Below, one piece after another: positions 1-7,393 of a stretch of 64,000 nucleotides of DNA (position 1 is its first letter; each line of letters opens with the position of its first letter). The notes under the pieces are model-generated. The model did not search any database. It was not told where the DNA came from and was given only the letters and a program-made list of their open reading frames with translations. Origin of the DNA: Streptomyces aurantiacus. Lineage in GTDB: Bacteria; Actinomycetota; Actinomycetes; Streptomycetales; Streptomycetaceae. The position numbers and the translations under genes are program-made. The stretch covers positions 1,550,001-1,614,000 of the forward strand of contig NZ_CP114283.1 in NCBI RefSeq assembly GCF_027107535.1, read 5' to 3'.

Positions 1-43
1 AACCGCCGAGGACGGCCGCGCGCAGGAGGGTACGACGTTCCAC
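1..43 (-). CDS. 5' end of a Tat-exported protein (truncated by the window edge)
   Basis: A GTG at 43-41 reads into the left edge as VERRTLLRAAVLGG. That is the start of a twin-arginine signal peptide: two arginines followed by a hydrophobic stretch. A GGAG ribosome binding site lies about 5 nt upstream on the minus strand. Only 14 codons are visible, so the mature protein cannot be named; a secreted enzyme or binding protein is likely. The call rests on the motif plus the Shine-Dalgarno spacing. Confidence 0.55.
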   Translation of the reverse strand, partial: MERRTLLRAAVLGG

Positions 44-192
44 TGTCGCTCCAAGGGGGTGCCGGGGACGCCCCGTCCGCCGGTCGGGGACGGGGTCGCG
101 CACCGTCGGAGCCTAGGAGTGCGGGGTGGACGCGCCATGGACAGGCGATGACGTGTACGCGTCATGAGGATGGTGCCCCGTACGCCCGGGCG

Positions 193-1125
193 TCACGCCT
201 TCAGAGCGTCGTACGTGACTCCCGTCAGCCGCTCCGACTCCTCCCAGAGCCGTTGCCCCGCCGTGTCGTTGAGTGTCCACTTCGCGCGCCACGACTTCGC
301 GGGGGAACCGCGCCAGCCCAGGAACGAAGGGCCGGTGAAGGAGTCCGGGCGTACGCCGGGAGCGGTCGCCGCGTACAGCGTGGGGAGGGCGCCCGCCTCC
401 GCGGACTGCGCGAAGAAGCGGTTGCCCGTCTCCATGAACCGCTGGGAGACTCGGCGGCCCTCCATCCTCGGGCCCGCGGTCTGGAGGTTGGTGGCGGCGT
501 AACCGGGATGCGCGGCCGCCGCCACGACGTCGGAGCCGGCGGCGGCGAGCCGACGGGCCAACTCGTGCACGAACAGCAGGTTGGCCGTCTTGGATCGGCT
601 GTATGCGGTCCAACGCCCGTACTTCTGCTCGCTGTTGAGGTCGTTGATGTCGATGTTCGCCGTCGCGTGCATGGTGCTGGACAGACTCACCGCGCGTGCG
701 CCGGGCGTGGTGAGCAGGGTCGGCAGCAGCAGCCCGGTGAGCGCGAAGTGGCCGAGGTGGTTGACCCCGAACTGCGTCTCGAAGCCGTCCACCGTGCGGC
801 CCTGCGGGAGCGCCATCACGCCCGCGTTGTTGACGAGCACGTCGAGTCGGTCGTGCGCGCTGCCGTACGCCGCCGCGAACTCCCGTACGGAGTCAAGGTC
901 CCCGAGGTCCAGACGTACGAACTGCACGTCCGCGTCCGGCACTTCGTCGGTCAGGCGGTCGGCGGCCTCGGTTCCGCGGCTCTCGCTGCGGCAGGCGAGG
1001 ACGACCCGGGCGCCCCGCCGGGCCAGTTCGCGGGCGGTGACGTACCCGATCCCGCTGTTCGCCCCGGTGACGATGGCCGTGCGGCCGCTCTGCTCGGGTA
1101 TGTCGTTCGCGCTCCAGCCGGCCAT
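193..1125 (-). CDS. SDR family NAD(P)-dependent oxidoreductase
   Basis: A 310-residue short-chain dehydrogenase/reductase, probably cytosolic. The Rossmann cofactor motif TGANSGIG is at about residues 20-27, the structural NNAG motif follows (VLVNNAG), and the catalytic YSRSK (YxxxK) is in the second half. The length and the C-terminal extension fit the retinol dehydrogenase/WW-domain oxidoreductase-like SDRs, which reduce or oxidise alcohols and carbonyls. The substrate cannot be read from sequence. The start at 1125 (MAGWSAND) is chosen because GGAGGGAGCC precedes it at normal spacing; a further in-frame ATG at 1158 has no such site. The gene appears monocistronic: upstream is 132 nt that includes a dispersed intergenic repeat. 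Confidence 0.85.
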   Translation of the reverse strand: MAGWSANDIPEQSGRTAIVTGANSGIGYVTARELARRGARVVLACRSESRGTEAADRLTDEVPDADVQFVRLDLGDLDSVREFAAAYGSAHDRLDVLVNNAGVMALPQGRTVDGFETQFGVNHLGHFALTGLLLPTLLTTPGARAVSLSSTMHATANIDINDLNSEQKYGRWTAYSRSKTANLLFVHELARRLAAAGSDVVAAAAHPGYAATNLQTAGPRMEGRRVSQRFMETGNRFFAQSAEAGALPTLYAATAPGVRPDSFTGPSFLGWRGSPAKSWRAKWTLNDTAGQRLWEESERLTGVTYDALKA

Positions 1126-1182
1126 GGCTCGGCTCCCTCCACGTATGGGTGGCTCCACAGCCTAGAGGGGGCCGGCGTCACG

Positions 1183-1236
1183 GCGCCCCGCAAGGGGCGC
1201 GGGGAACTGCGCGACCAGCCACAAACATCCCGCAGG
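1183..1236. repeat. Dispersed Streptomyces intergenic repeat with hairpin
   Basis: A perfect 7-bp hairpin (GCGCCCC, loop GCAA, GGGGCGC at 1183-1200) runs into CGCGGGGAACTGCGCGACC and AGCCACAAACATCCCGC. This stretch recurs between many Streptomyces genes (recalled knowledge). A related copy lies at 25790-25861. It sits just downstream of the SulP gene and may also act as a terminator. Confidence 0.6.
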
Positions 1237-1257
1237 TACGAACGGCCCAGGCGGCGC

Positions 1258-3240
1258 TCAGCGGGAGACGTACTCCTCCGGCCGGATCGGGTACTCCTCG
1301 GGCATGGGCCGGGTGTCGAGATAGAACCACTCGGCGGTAGGGCTCGGGCCCGGAGCCGGGACCGTGGCCGGGGGCGCGTACGGCTGCCCGGGAGGCGCGT
1401 TGCCTGCCGGGTGAGCCGGTGAGGGCACATGCTCACCAACCGCCGTGTCCGCCACGCCCGTCGGCGTACCCGCAGGCTTCGCCGGACCCGGCATCAGCAG
1501 CTCCACGCGCAGCCCGAGCCCTCGTTGCTGCGCGACGAACTCCTCGACCTGGCTGCGGCAGGCGTGGTCGAGGTGGGTCACCCCCGTCAGGTCGAGCCGG
1601 ATACGCGGCCTGCCCGCCTCGGCGGCGGCCTCCAGGGCCTCGATCAGCTGGGGCAGCCGCAGGAACGTGGCGTTGCCCGCCATGACGACCTTGGCGGTGT
1701 CCTCCTCCAGATGCTGCTTGATGACGGTCTGGGACATCCGCAGCGCGGCCAGGACGATCCCCGCGGCGAGGCCGAAGAGGACACCTTCGAGCAGCGCGGT
1801 CGCCACGATGACCAGGGTGGTGAGCGTCATCACCGCGAACTCGCCCCGGTCCTGGCGCCACATCTTCGGGAACTCCGCGGGCGCGAAGAGCTTCCAGCCG
1901 CTGTGGACGAGGACGCCCGCGAGGACGGAGATCGGGATCAGGGCCAGTACCTGGGGCAGGAGCAGCGCGAAGGCGAGCAGCCACAGGCCGTGGAGTGTGC
2001 GGGAGAGGCGGGTCTTGGCGCCCGCCTGGACGTTCGCCGAACTGCGGGCCACCACCGCCGTGATGGGCAGCGCGCCGAGGAGGCCCGCCACCGTGTTTCC
2101 GGCGCCCTGGGCGATGAGTTCCGGGTTGTAGCGGGTGCGCGGCCCGCTGTGCATGCGGTCCACGGCGGCGGCCGTGAAGAGGCTCTCCGCCGAGGCGATC
2201 ACCGTGAAGGTGAGGATCGCGGTGATGATCCCGACGTCGGCGAGGCCGGCGAACTCCTTCGGGCCGGGTACGTCGACGGAGGCGAGCAGGTTGCCCACCT
2301 GGAGCGTCTGCACGTCCACGCCCGGCAGGGAGGCGACGCCGATGCCGATCCCGACGGCCACGAGCGCGGCCGGGACCTTCTTCACCGGGCCGGGCATCCC
2401 CTTCCACAGGAAGCTCAGGGCGATGGTGGCCGCACCGAGTCCCGCGGCGACGAGCGCGTCGGGGTTCGTCACCGTGTCGGCGATCAGCCCGGGGAGACCG
2501 GCCATGTTCTCGACCGGGGTGCCGGGGGCCTTGGAGTCGGACATCGGATAGAGCTGGCTGAACATCAGCGGCAGTCCGATGCCCGCGAGCATGCCCTGGA
2601 CGACGGCCAGGGAGATCGCCTGGAAGATCCGGCCGAGCCGGACCAGGCCGAGAACGATCTGCAGGATGCCGGCGCCGAGGACGATCACACCGAGCATGGC
2701 CACGCCGTACTGGAGGACGGTCTCCGCGACGAGGGCCGCCAACCCGGCCGCGGGACCGCTGACCTGGAGGGTGCTGCCACGAGCCGCGCCGACGACCAGA
2801 CCGCCGATGACACCGGAGATGATGCCCAGTTCGGCGGGGACGCCGGAGGCCACGGCGACGCCGATGCACAGAGGGAGAGCGACGAGGAAGACGACGAGCG
2901 AGGCGGTGATCTCGGTGGCCAGGTCGACCCCGGGCCTCTTGTCGCCCTGGCTTCCCTTGCTGTTCTTACCGCTCCTGCTGAGCCAACTGCTGCCCTTGCC
3001 ACCCCTGTTGCTTCCGCCGGTGCCGGTGCCGCCGGGCTCGGCGGCACCGGAAGTGCCGACGGCGTGGGTGGCAGCCGCGTGGCCTGCGTGGTGCTCGAAG
3101 CCGTCGAAGCTGCCGAAGTCGTCGAAGTCGTCGAAGTCGTCGTACGCCTGGCGGGCGCCGGGGGCGGGAGGCGGGTCCGGTGGCTGCGGCGGGATCCTGG
3201 AGTGGGCCGGTACGCGCCCGCGTGCGTGCAGGCCGCTCAC
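1258..3240 (-). CDS. SulP family inorganic anion transporter with STAS-like tail
   Basis: A 660-residue SulP/SLC26-type permease, probably carrying bicarbonate or sulfate across the membrane. Residues 1-105 are a hydrophilic tail with a DDFDDFDDF repeat, encoded by tandem 9-bp units at about 3113-3142. From about residue 106 come roughly a dozen hydrophobic segments (TASLVVFLVALPLCIGVAVA and onward). The C-terminal third contains a STAS-like domain (RLDLTGVTHLDHACRSQVEE). The start is GTG at 3240, whose GTGA overlaps the TGA stop of the carbonic anhydrase gene. The two are therefore translationally coupled, and the reading frame that continues upstream is only the shadow of that gene. Carbonic anhydrase coupling points to bicarbonate as substrate (inference). 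The C-terminus is proline-rich. Confidence 0.85.
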   Translation of the reverse strand: MSGLHARGRVPAHSRIPPQPPDPPPAPGARQAYDDFDDFDDFGSFDGFEHHAGHAAATHAVGTSGAAEPGGTGTGGSNRGGKGSSWLSRSGKNSKGSQGDKRPGVDLATEITASLVVFLVALPLCIGVAVASGVPAELGIISGVIGGLVVGAARGSTLQVSGPAAGLAALVAETVLQYGVAMLGVIVLGAGILQIVLGLVRLGRIFQAISLAVVQGMLAGIGLPLMFSQLYPMSDSKAPGTPVENMAGLPGLIADTVTNPDALVAAGLGAATIALSFLWKGMPGPVKKVPAALVAVGIGIGVASLPGVDVQTLQVGNLLASVDVPGPKEFAGLADVGIITAILTFTVIASAESLFTAAAVDRMHSGPRTRYNPELIAQGAGNTVAGLLGALPITAVVARSSANVQAGAKTRLSRTLHGLWLLAFALLLPQVLALIPISVLAGVLVHSGWKLFAPAEFPKMWRQDRGEFAVMTLTTLVIVATALLEGVLFGLAAGIVLAALRMSQTVIKQHLEEDTAKVVMAGNATFLRLPQLIEALEAAAEAGRPRIRLDLTGVTHLDHACRSQVEEFVAQQRGLGLRVELLMPGPAKPAGTPTGVADTAVGEHVPSPAHPAGNAPPGQPYAPPATVPAPGPSPTAEWFYLDTRPMPEEYPIRPEEYVSR

Positions 3241-3842
3241 AGGGCGTGCACCCGGAAGCGGCCGTCCTCGTCCAGCTCGTGCACCTGGCCCGTGTCGACC
3301 TCGTAGTACCAGCCGTGCAGCCGCAGCCTTCCCGAGTCGATCCGCTGCCGCGCTATCGGATAACTCCGCAGTGCCGCAAGCTGGTTGACGACGTTGAGCT
3401 GCGCCACGGCCGGCATCGACGGGTCTTCGAGGGCCCCGTCGAGCAGGGGTGCCAGCTCGGGGCGGGCCAGGTCCAGCCAGGCGTCCACGCCGGGCAGCGC
3501 CGACAGGTCGTCGCCGGACTTCAGCGCGCCCATCGCACCGCAGTGGGAGTGACCGCACACGATGATGTCCTGAACGCCGAGCACCTCCAGTGCGTACTCG
3601 ATGGTGGCGGCCTCGCCCGAGGCGCCCGGCCGCCCGTGCGGCGGGACGATATTCCCCGCGTTCCGCAGCTCGAATATCTCTCCGGGGCGTGCGCCCGTGA
3701 TCAGGGCGGGTATGACCCGCGAGTCCGAACAAGTAATGAACAATGCCTCCGGATATTGGCCCTCGGCCAGCTTCCGGTATTCGCCGCTCTCGAAATCGAC
3801 GCGTCGAGCGAACGAGCGGGCGCGGTCCAGCAATGCCTTCAC
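3237..3842 (-). CDS. Beta-class carbonic anhydrase
   Basis: A 201-residue cytosolic zinc enzyme that interconverts CO2 and bicarbonate. The motifs are in order: CSDSR with zinc ligand Cys38 and the Asp40/Arg42 dyad, and GHSHCGAMG with ligands His98 and Cys101. This is the complete beta-CA set. The GTG at 3842 is chosen because GGGAGG lies about 7 nt upstream; the ATG at 3857 lies before that site. The gene is first in an operon with the SulP transporter (4-nt GTGA overlap), which suggests hydration and anion transport are linked. It is divergent from the two-component operon at 4126, with 283 nt between them. Confidence 0.92.
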   Translation of the reverse strand: MKALLDRARSFARRVDFESGEYRKLAEGQYPEALFITCSDSRVIPALITGARPGEIFELRNAGNIVPPHGRPGASGEAATIEYALEVLGVQDIIVCGHSHCGAMGALKSGDDLSALPGVDAWLDLARPELAPLLDGALEDPSMPAVAQLNVVNQLAALRSYPIARQRIDSGRLRLHGWYYEVDTGQVHELDEDGRFRVHAL

Positions 3843-4125
3843 GGCACCTCCCGGCATGGGGTCCGAACAGGTATTTCCCGTCGTTCCTCCACCGTAGAGG
3901 GGTGATTGCCAGGCGAAGGTTAACGGAACACTAGAGCGGGACCAGGAATGGCCCATATTTCGTCCTGTCGGCTCGCTCCGGCGTCAACCGGCCGTCCGTG
4001 GACGGTCTTTGAGCGACCCGTCACATTACCCGGGGTTAATGCGGTGTGCCATTGTCGGCTCTTGTAGCGTGACTCCTTCACGGCACGGAATTCGTGCTGT
4101 CCGGGTTCATGGGGAGACAGGACGT

Positions 4126-5547
4126 ATGGGCGTACGAGTGCTGCTCATCGAGGACGACGACACGATCGCCGAACCTCTCGCCGAGGGTCTGGGCCACTTC
4201 GGGCTGACGGTCGACCGCGTCTCCACCGGGACCGAAGGGCTGAGAGGGCCCTACGGCGATGCCGTCCTGCTCGATCTGGGCCTGCCCGACATGGACGGCA
4301 TCGACGTCTGCCGTGGCATCCGGCAGGTCTCCGACGTGCCGATCATCATCCTCAGCGCGCGCGGTGAGGAGGCCGACCGGGTGCTGGGCCTGGAGCTCGG
4401 CGCGGACGACTACTTGGCGAAACCTTTCAGCCTGCGTGAGCTGGTGGCCCGGGTGCGGGCGGTCACACGGCGCACGCAACTGGGGCGGGGCGTGCGACAG
4501 GGCCACCCCGAGGGGGACTTCGGGACTCCTCCGGCCGGGGTGCCCCGGGTGGGGGCGCCCGTCACGGGGACGCCTCCCCGGGGGACACCGCTCGTGCGCC
4601 CGCCGGGTGCGGGCGTGCAGGGCGCCGAACCGTACGAGTCCGGCGCCCCGGAGAGCGGATGGCCGTACACGCCGGAGGCTCCGGACACCGGGCCGTCCGG
4701 TGCGCGGCCCTTCGCCCCGAGCTCACGCGGCACGGAACCCTTTCCGGACGAGGTGCGCGGCCCAGGGGCGTTCACCAGTGGGTCGGACGGCGTGGAGCTG
4801 TTCACCCGTGGGTCGGGTGGCGCGGAGCCGTTCATCCGTGGGTCGGGCGGCGCGGAGCCGTTCTCCGGTGAGGCGCGTGGCGCGGAGTCGTTCTCCGGCG
4901 GGCCGGGCGGCGGGGAGTCGTTCTCCCGTGCGTCGGACGGCCAGGAACCGTTCCCGAGCGAGGCGCGCGGCCCGGAAACGTCTCCGAGGGAGACCTCCGC
5001 GCCCCGTGGTGCGGAGACGTTCCCGAGCGGGGCGCGTGGCGCGGAGCCGTCCCCCGGCGGGCCGCGTGGTGCGAAGCCGTTCTCCGGTGAGTCGTTCGGG
5101 GGAGAGCCGTTCGGCGGGGAGCCGTTCTCTGCCCGGAGGGACGCCCCGCGGCACTTCGAACCCGTACCTCTGCCCGACGCGGATCCCGACCCGGACGAGG
5201 GTGCCGAGAGGCCGCCACCGGGGCCCCTCGTGGTCGACCGCCGGACCCGGCAGGTCTGGGTCGGCGAGACCTCCGTCGCGCTGACGCCGAAGGAGTTCGA
5301 ACTGCTCGCGCTGCTCACCGAGGACCCCGGGGCGGTCTACTCGCGGCAGCAGATCCTCGACCGGGTCTGGGACCCGCACTACCAGGGCCCGACCAAGACG
5401 CTGGACGTCCATGTCGCCACGCTGCGCCGGAAGTTGGGGCACTCGGCGTGGATCCAGACCCTGCGCGGGGTCGGCTTCCGGCTGGCGGTCCACACACAGC
5501 CGCCCGTCCCGTACCCGGCACCGGGCCGGCCGGCGGCGTACCGATGA
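4126..5547 (+). CDS. OmpR-family response regulator with a giant repeat linker
   Basis: A 473-residue DNA-binding response regulator. Residues 1-115 are the receiver domain: acidic cluster EDDD near residue 10, phospho-acceptor Asp50 in LLDLGLPD, conserved Lys in LAKPFS. Residues 366-455 are the winged-helix effector (ALTPKEFELL, VHVATLRRKLG, LRGVGFRL). Family members are about 225-240 residues. Here the domains are separated by about 245 residues of Gly/Pro/Ser/Glu-rich repeats, each about 12-14 residues around GAEPF/GAESF. Start is ATG at 4126, at the first receiver residue, with an AGGA a few nt upstream. Its stop overlaps the kinase start (ATGA), so the pair is co-translated. The regulated genes are unknown; the divergent carbonic anhydrase-SulP operon is a natural candidate. 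Confidence 0.88.
   Translation: MGVRVLLIEDDDTIAEPLAEGLGHFGLTVDRVSTGTEGLRGPYGDAVLLDLGLPDMDGIDVCRGIRQVSDVPIIILSARGEEADRVLGLELGADDYLAKPFSLRELVARVRAVTRRTQLGRGVRQGHPEGDFGTPPAGVPRVGAPVTGTPPRGTPLVRPPGAGVQGAEPYESGAPESGWPYTPEAPDTGPSGARPFAPSSRGTEPFPDEVRGPGAFTSGSDGVELFTRGSGGAEPFIRGSGGAEPFSGEARGAESFSGGPGGGESFSRASDGQEPFPSEARGPETSPRETSAPRGAETFPSGARGAEPSPGGPRGAKPFSGESFGGEPFGGEPFSARRDAPRHFEPVPLPDADPDPDEGAERPPPGPLVVDRRTRQVWVGETSVALTPKEFELLALLTEDPGAVYSRQQILDRVWDPHYQGPTKTLDVHVATLRRKLGHSAWIQTLRGVGFRLAVHTQPPVPYPAPGRPAAYR
4741..5130 (+). repeat. Imperfect in-frame tandem repeats in the regulator linker
   Basis: About ten imperfect units of 36-42 bp carry the core GCGCGGAGCCGTTC (GAEPF) and its GAESF, GAETF and GGEPF variants. 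All unit lengths keep the reading frame. They encode the disordered linker of the response regulator at 4126. The repeats are not CRISPR: there are no unique spacers and the frame is kept. Confidence 0.8.
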
Positions 5548-7007
5548 CCCGACGGCTGCTCCTCAGCTATCTCGCCCTCACCGCCCTGGTCCTGCTCTGT
5601 CTGGAGATTCCGCTGGGGTTCGTGTACTCGCGGGGTGAGCTGGAGCGGGTGATGAACGCGGCGAAGGACGAGGCGGAGTCGGTCTCGGCGTTCGCCGCGC
5701 TGTCCATCGACGCCGGACGCGCGACGCAGGACCTGCCCGGCCGGGCGGCCCACTGCGCCGAGCGCATCGGCGGCAGGGTGCTGATCGTGGACCGCTCCGG
5801 CGACCTGCTGGCCACCTCGCACGAACTGTCCGGCGCCGAGTCGGGCAACCCGGCCTCCTGGCCCGGCATCGCGGCCGCGCTCAGGGGCGACTCCACCGCG
5901 GACGTGCGCACGTCCACCATCGGCGGCGTGGAGTACATCGCGGTCGCGGCCCCGGTGACACACGGCGCCGAGAGGCTGGGCGCCGTGCGGATCACGGTGC
6001 CCAGCCGGATGGTGGCGGAGCGCGTGCAGCACGTGTGGCTGCTGCTCATCCTCGGCGGGCTCGCGGTCCTCGCGGCCGTCGCCGTCATCGGCTTCGCCAT
6101 CGCGAGCTGGACCGGCCGCCCCATCCGCGAACTGGAGCGCGCCACACACAAGTTGGCGGACGGAGGCCCCGCCACTCCCGTGGCGATCACGAACGGGCCG
6201 CCGGAGGTACGCAGTCTCGCCGCCACCTTCAACCGCACCGCCGCCCGCCTCGAACACCTCCTCGCCTCCCAGCGCGCCTTCGCGGGCGAGGCCTCGCACC
6301 AGCTCAAGACGCCCCTCGCCGCGCTGCGGCTGCGTCTGGAGAACCTGGAGTCCGACATCGCGCTGCACGCCCGGGGCAACCTCGACGCCGCGGTGACCGA
6401 GACCGACCGGCTCGCCAGAATGGTCGAAGGACTGCTGGCCATGGCGCGGCTCGACGAGAGCGCCGCCGTCCGCGAACAGGTGGACCTGGACCGGGTCTGC
6501 GCCGAACGGCACCGGGCCTGGGCGCCGATGTTCGAGCAGCACGGCGTACAGCTCGTGCTGCTCGGCGACTACGGCGGGCCCGTCCTGGCCGTGCCCGGCG
6601 CGGTGGAGCAGATCCTGGACAACCTGCTCTCCAACGCCCTGAAGGTGTCGCCGCCCCACTCCACCGTCTCCGTGGACCTGCGCAGGCCGGCGACCCACGA
6701 ACGCCGCTTCCACCACCGTCCGGCGGGCCCCGCCCGCGTCGAACTGCATGTCACGGACGAGGGGCCGGGCATGACCGAGGAGCAGCGCCGCCGGGCCTTC
6801 GACCGTTTCTGGCGGGCGCCCGGCGCCCCCAAGGGCGGTACGGGTCTGGGCCTGGCCCTGGTCCAGCGCCTCACCCACGCGAGCGGCGGCGACATCAGCC
6901 TGCGTCCGGCCGTCCACGGAGGGCTCGACGCGGTGGTCCGGCTGCCCGCGGCGGGCGACCCCACGGCCCCGGCGGCCAGACCGCTGGAGACCACCGCCTC
7001 ACCCTGA
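5544..7007 (+). CDS. HAMP-domain sensor histidine kinase
   Basis: A 487-residue membrane kinase, cognate to the regulator it overlaps by 4 nt (ATGA). TM1 is at residues 3-20 (LLLSYLALTALVLL) and TM2 near 170-190 (LLLILGGLAVLAAVAVIGFA). Between them is an extracytoplasmic sensor domain of about 145 residues. A HAMP linker follows. The H-box is EASHQLKTPLAALRL (His autophosphorylated), then the N-box NLLSNALK, DEGPGMTEEQ (G1), the FDRFWRAP F-box and GGTGLGLALV (G2). All catalytic boxes are intact. The signal is not deducible. The 3' end is 23 nt from the convergent nirD gene. Confidence 0.92.
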   Translation: MTRRLLLSYLALTALVLLCLEIPLGFVYSRGELERVMNAAKDEAESVSAFAALSIDAGRATQDLPGRAAHCAERIGGRVLIVDRSGDLLATSHELSGAESGNPASWPGIAAALRGDSTADVRTSTIGGVEYIAVAAPVTHGAERLGAVRITVPSRMVAERVQHVWLLLILGGLAVLAAVAVIGFAIASWTGRPIRELERATHKLADGGPATPVAITNGPPEVRSLAATFNRTAARLEHLLASQRAFAGEASHQLKTPLAALRLRLENLESDIALHARGNLDAAVTETDRLARMVEGLLAMARLDESAAVREQVDLDRVCAERHRAWAPMFEQHGVQLVLLGDYGGPVLAVPGAVEQILDNLLSNALKVSPPHSTVSVDLRRPATHERRFHHRPAGPARVELHVTDEGPGMTEEQRRRAFDRFWRAPGAPKGGTGLGLALVQRLTHASGGDISLRPAVHGGLDAVVRLPAAGDPTAPAARPLETTASP

Positions 7008-7030
7008 GGACCGAGGGAGGTGTCCGGACC

Positions 7031-7393
7031 TCAGCTCGTCCGCACCTCGTACGTCGTCACCGTCACCGAGTCCTCGTCCAGGCACTGCCCCGACTCCAGG
7101 TCGAAGCGCTGCTTGAGGAGGGGCGAGGCGACGAACGGGCGGCCCTGGTGGGAGCCGGTCAGGCCGCGGGAGAGGACGGCCGCGCCGGTGAACGGGTCAC
7201 GGTTGTCGATCGCGTACATCCGGCCCGTACGGTCCAGGAAGAGCGCCACCTGGCGTCCGTCCGGGAGCAGGGCCGCGACGCCGCGGCCGGGGATCAGCAC
7301 GGACAGGTCGCAGACCGTGAACCAGTCGTCGGCGGCCGGGCCGTCCAGCCGGAGCTGGATCTTGATCGTCGTGGTCTCGGGGGCGAGCGTCAT
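7031..7393 (-). CDS. nirD: Nitrite reductase small subunit
   Basis: A 120-residue NirD-type protein, the small subunit of assimilatory NADH-nitrite reductase, with a Rieske-like fold. It matches the family in length and in segments such as WFTVCDLSVLIPGRGVAALL, RMYAIDNRDPFTGAAVLSRG and a C-terminal PLLKQRFDLESGQCLDED. As in many NirD proteins, the Cys/His pairs that would ligate a Rieske cluster are missing, so it is structural rather than redox-active (family knowledge). The start at 7393 overlaps the nirB stop by 4 nt (ATGA), giving equal expression of the two subunits. Confidence 0.93.
   Translation of the reverse strand: MTLAPETTTIKIQLRLDGPAADDWFTVCDLSVLIPGRGVAALLPDGRQVALFLDRTGRMYAIDNRDPFTGAAVLSRGLTGSHQGRPFVASPLLKQRFDLESGQCLDEDSVTVTTYEVRTS

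Noticed and set aside
2000..2160. SulP transporter as a dedicated sulfate permease
   Set aside because: Coupling with carbonic anhydrase favours bicarbonate; no sulfur assimilation gene adjoins it. Sulfate cannot be excluded.
3241..3732. Upstream extension of the SulP reading frame
   Set aside because: It runs through the carbonic anhydrase gene in another frame and reads as Arg-rich non-protein sequence; the coupled GTG at 3240 explains the start.
4741..5130. Repeat array as a CRISPR
   Set aside because: Units vary, there are no unique spacers, and the array is coding and in frame inside a response regulator.
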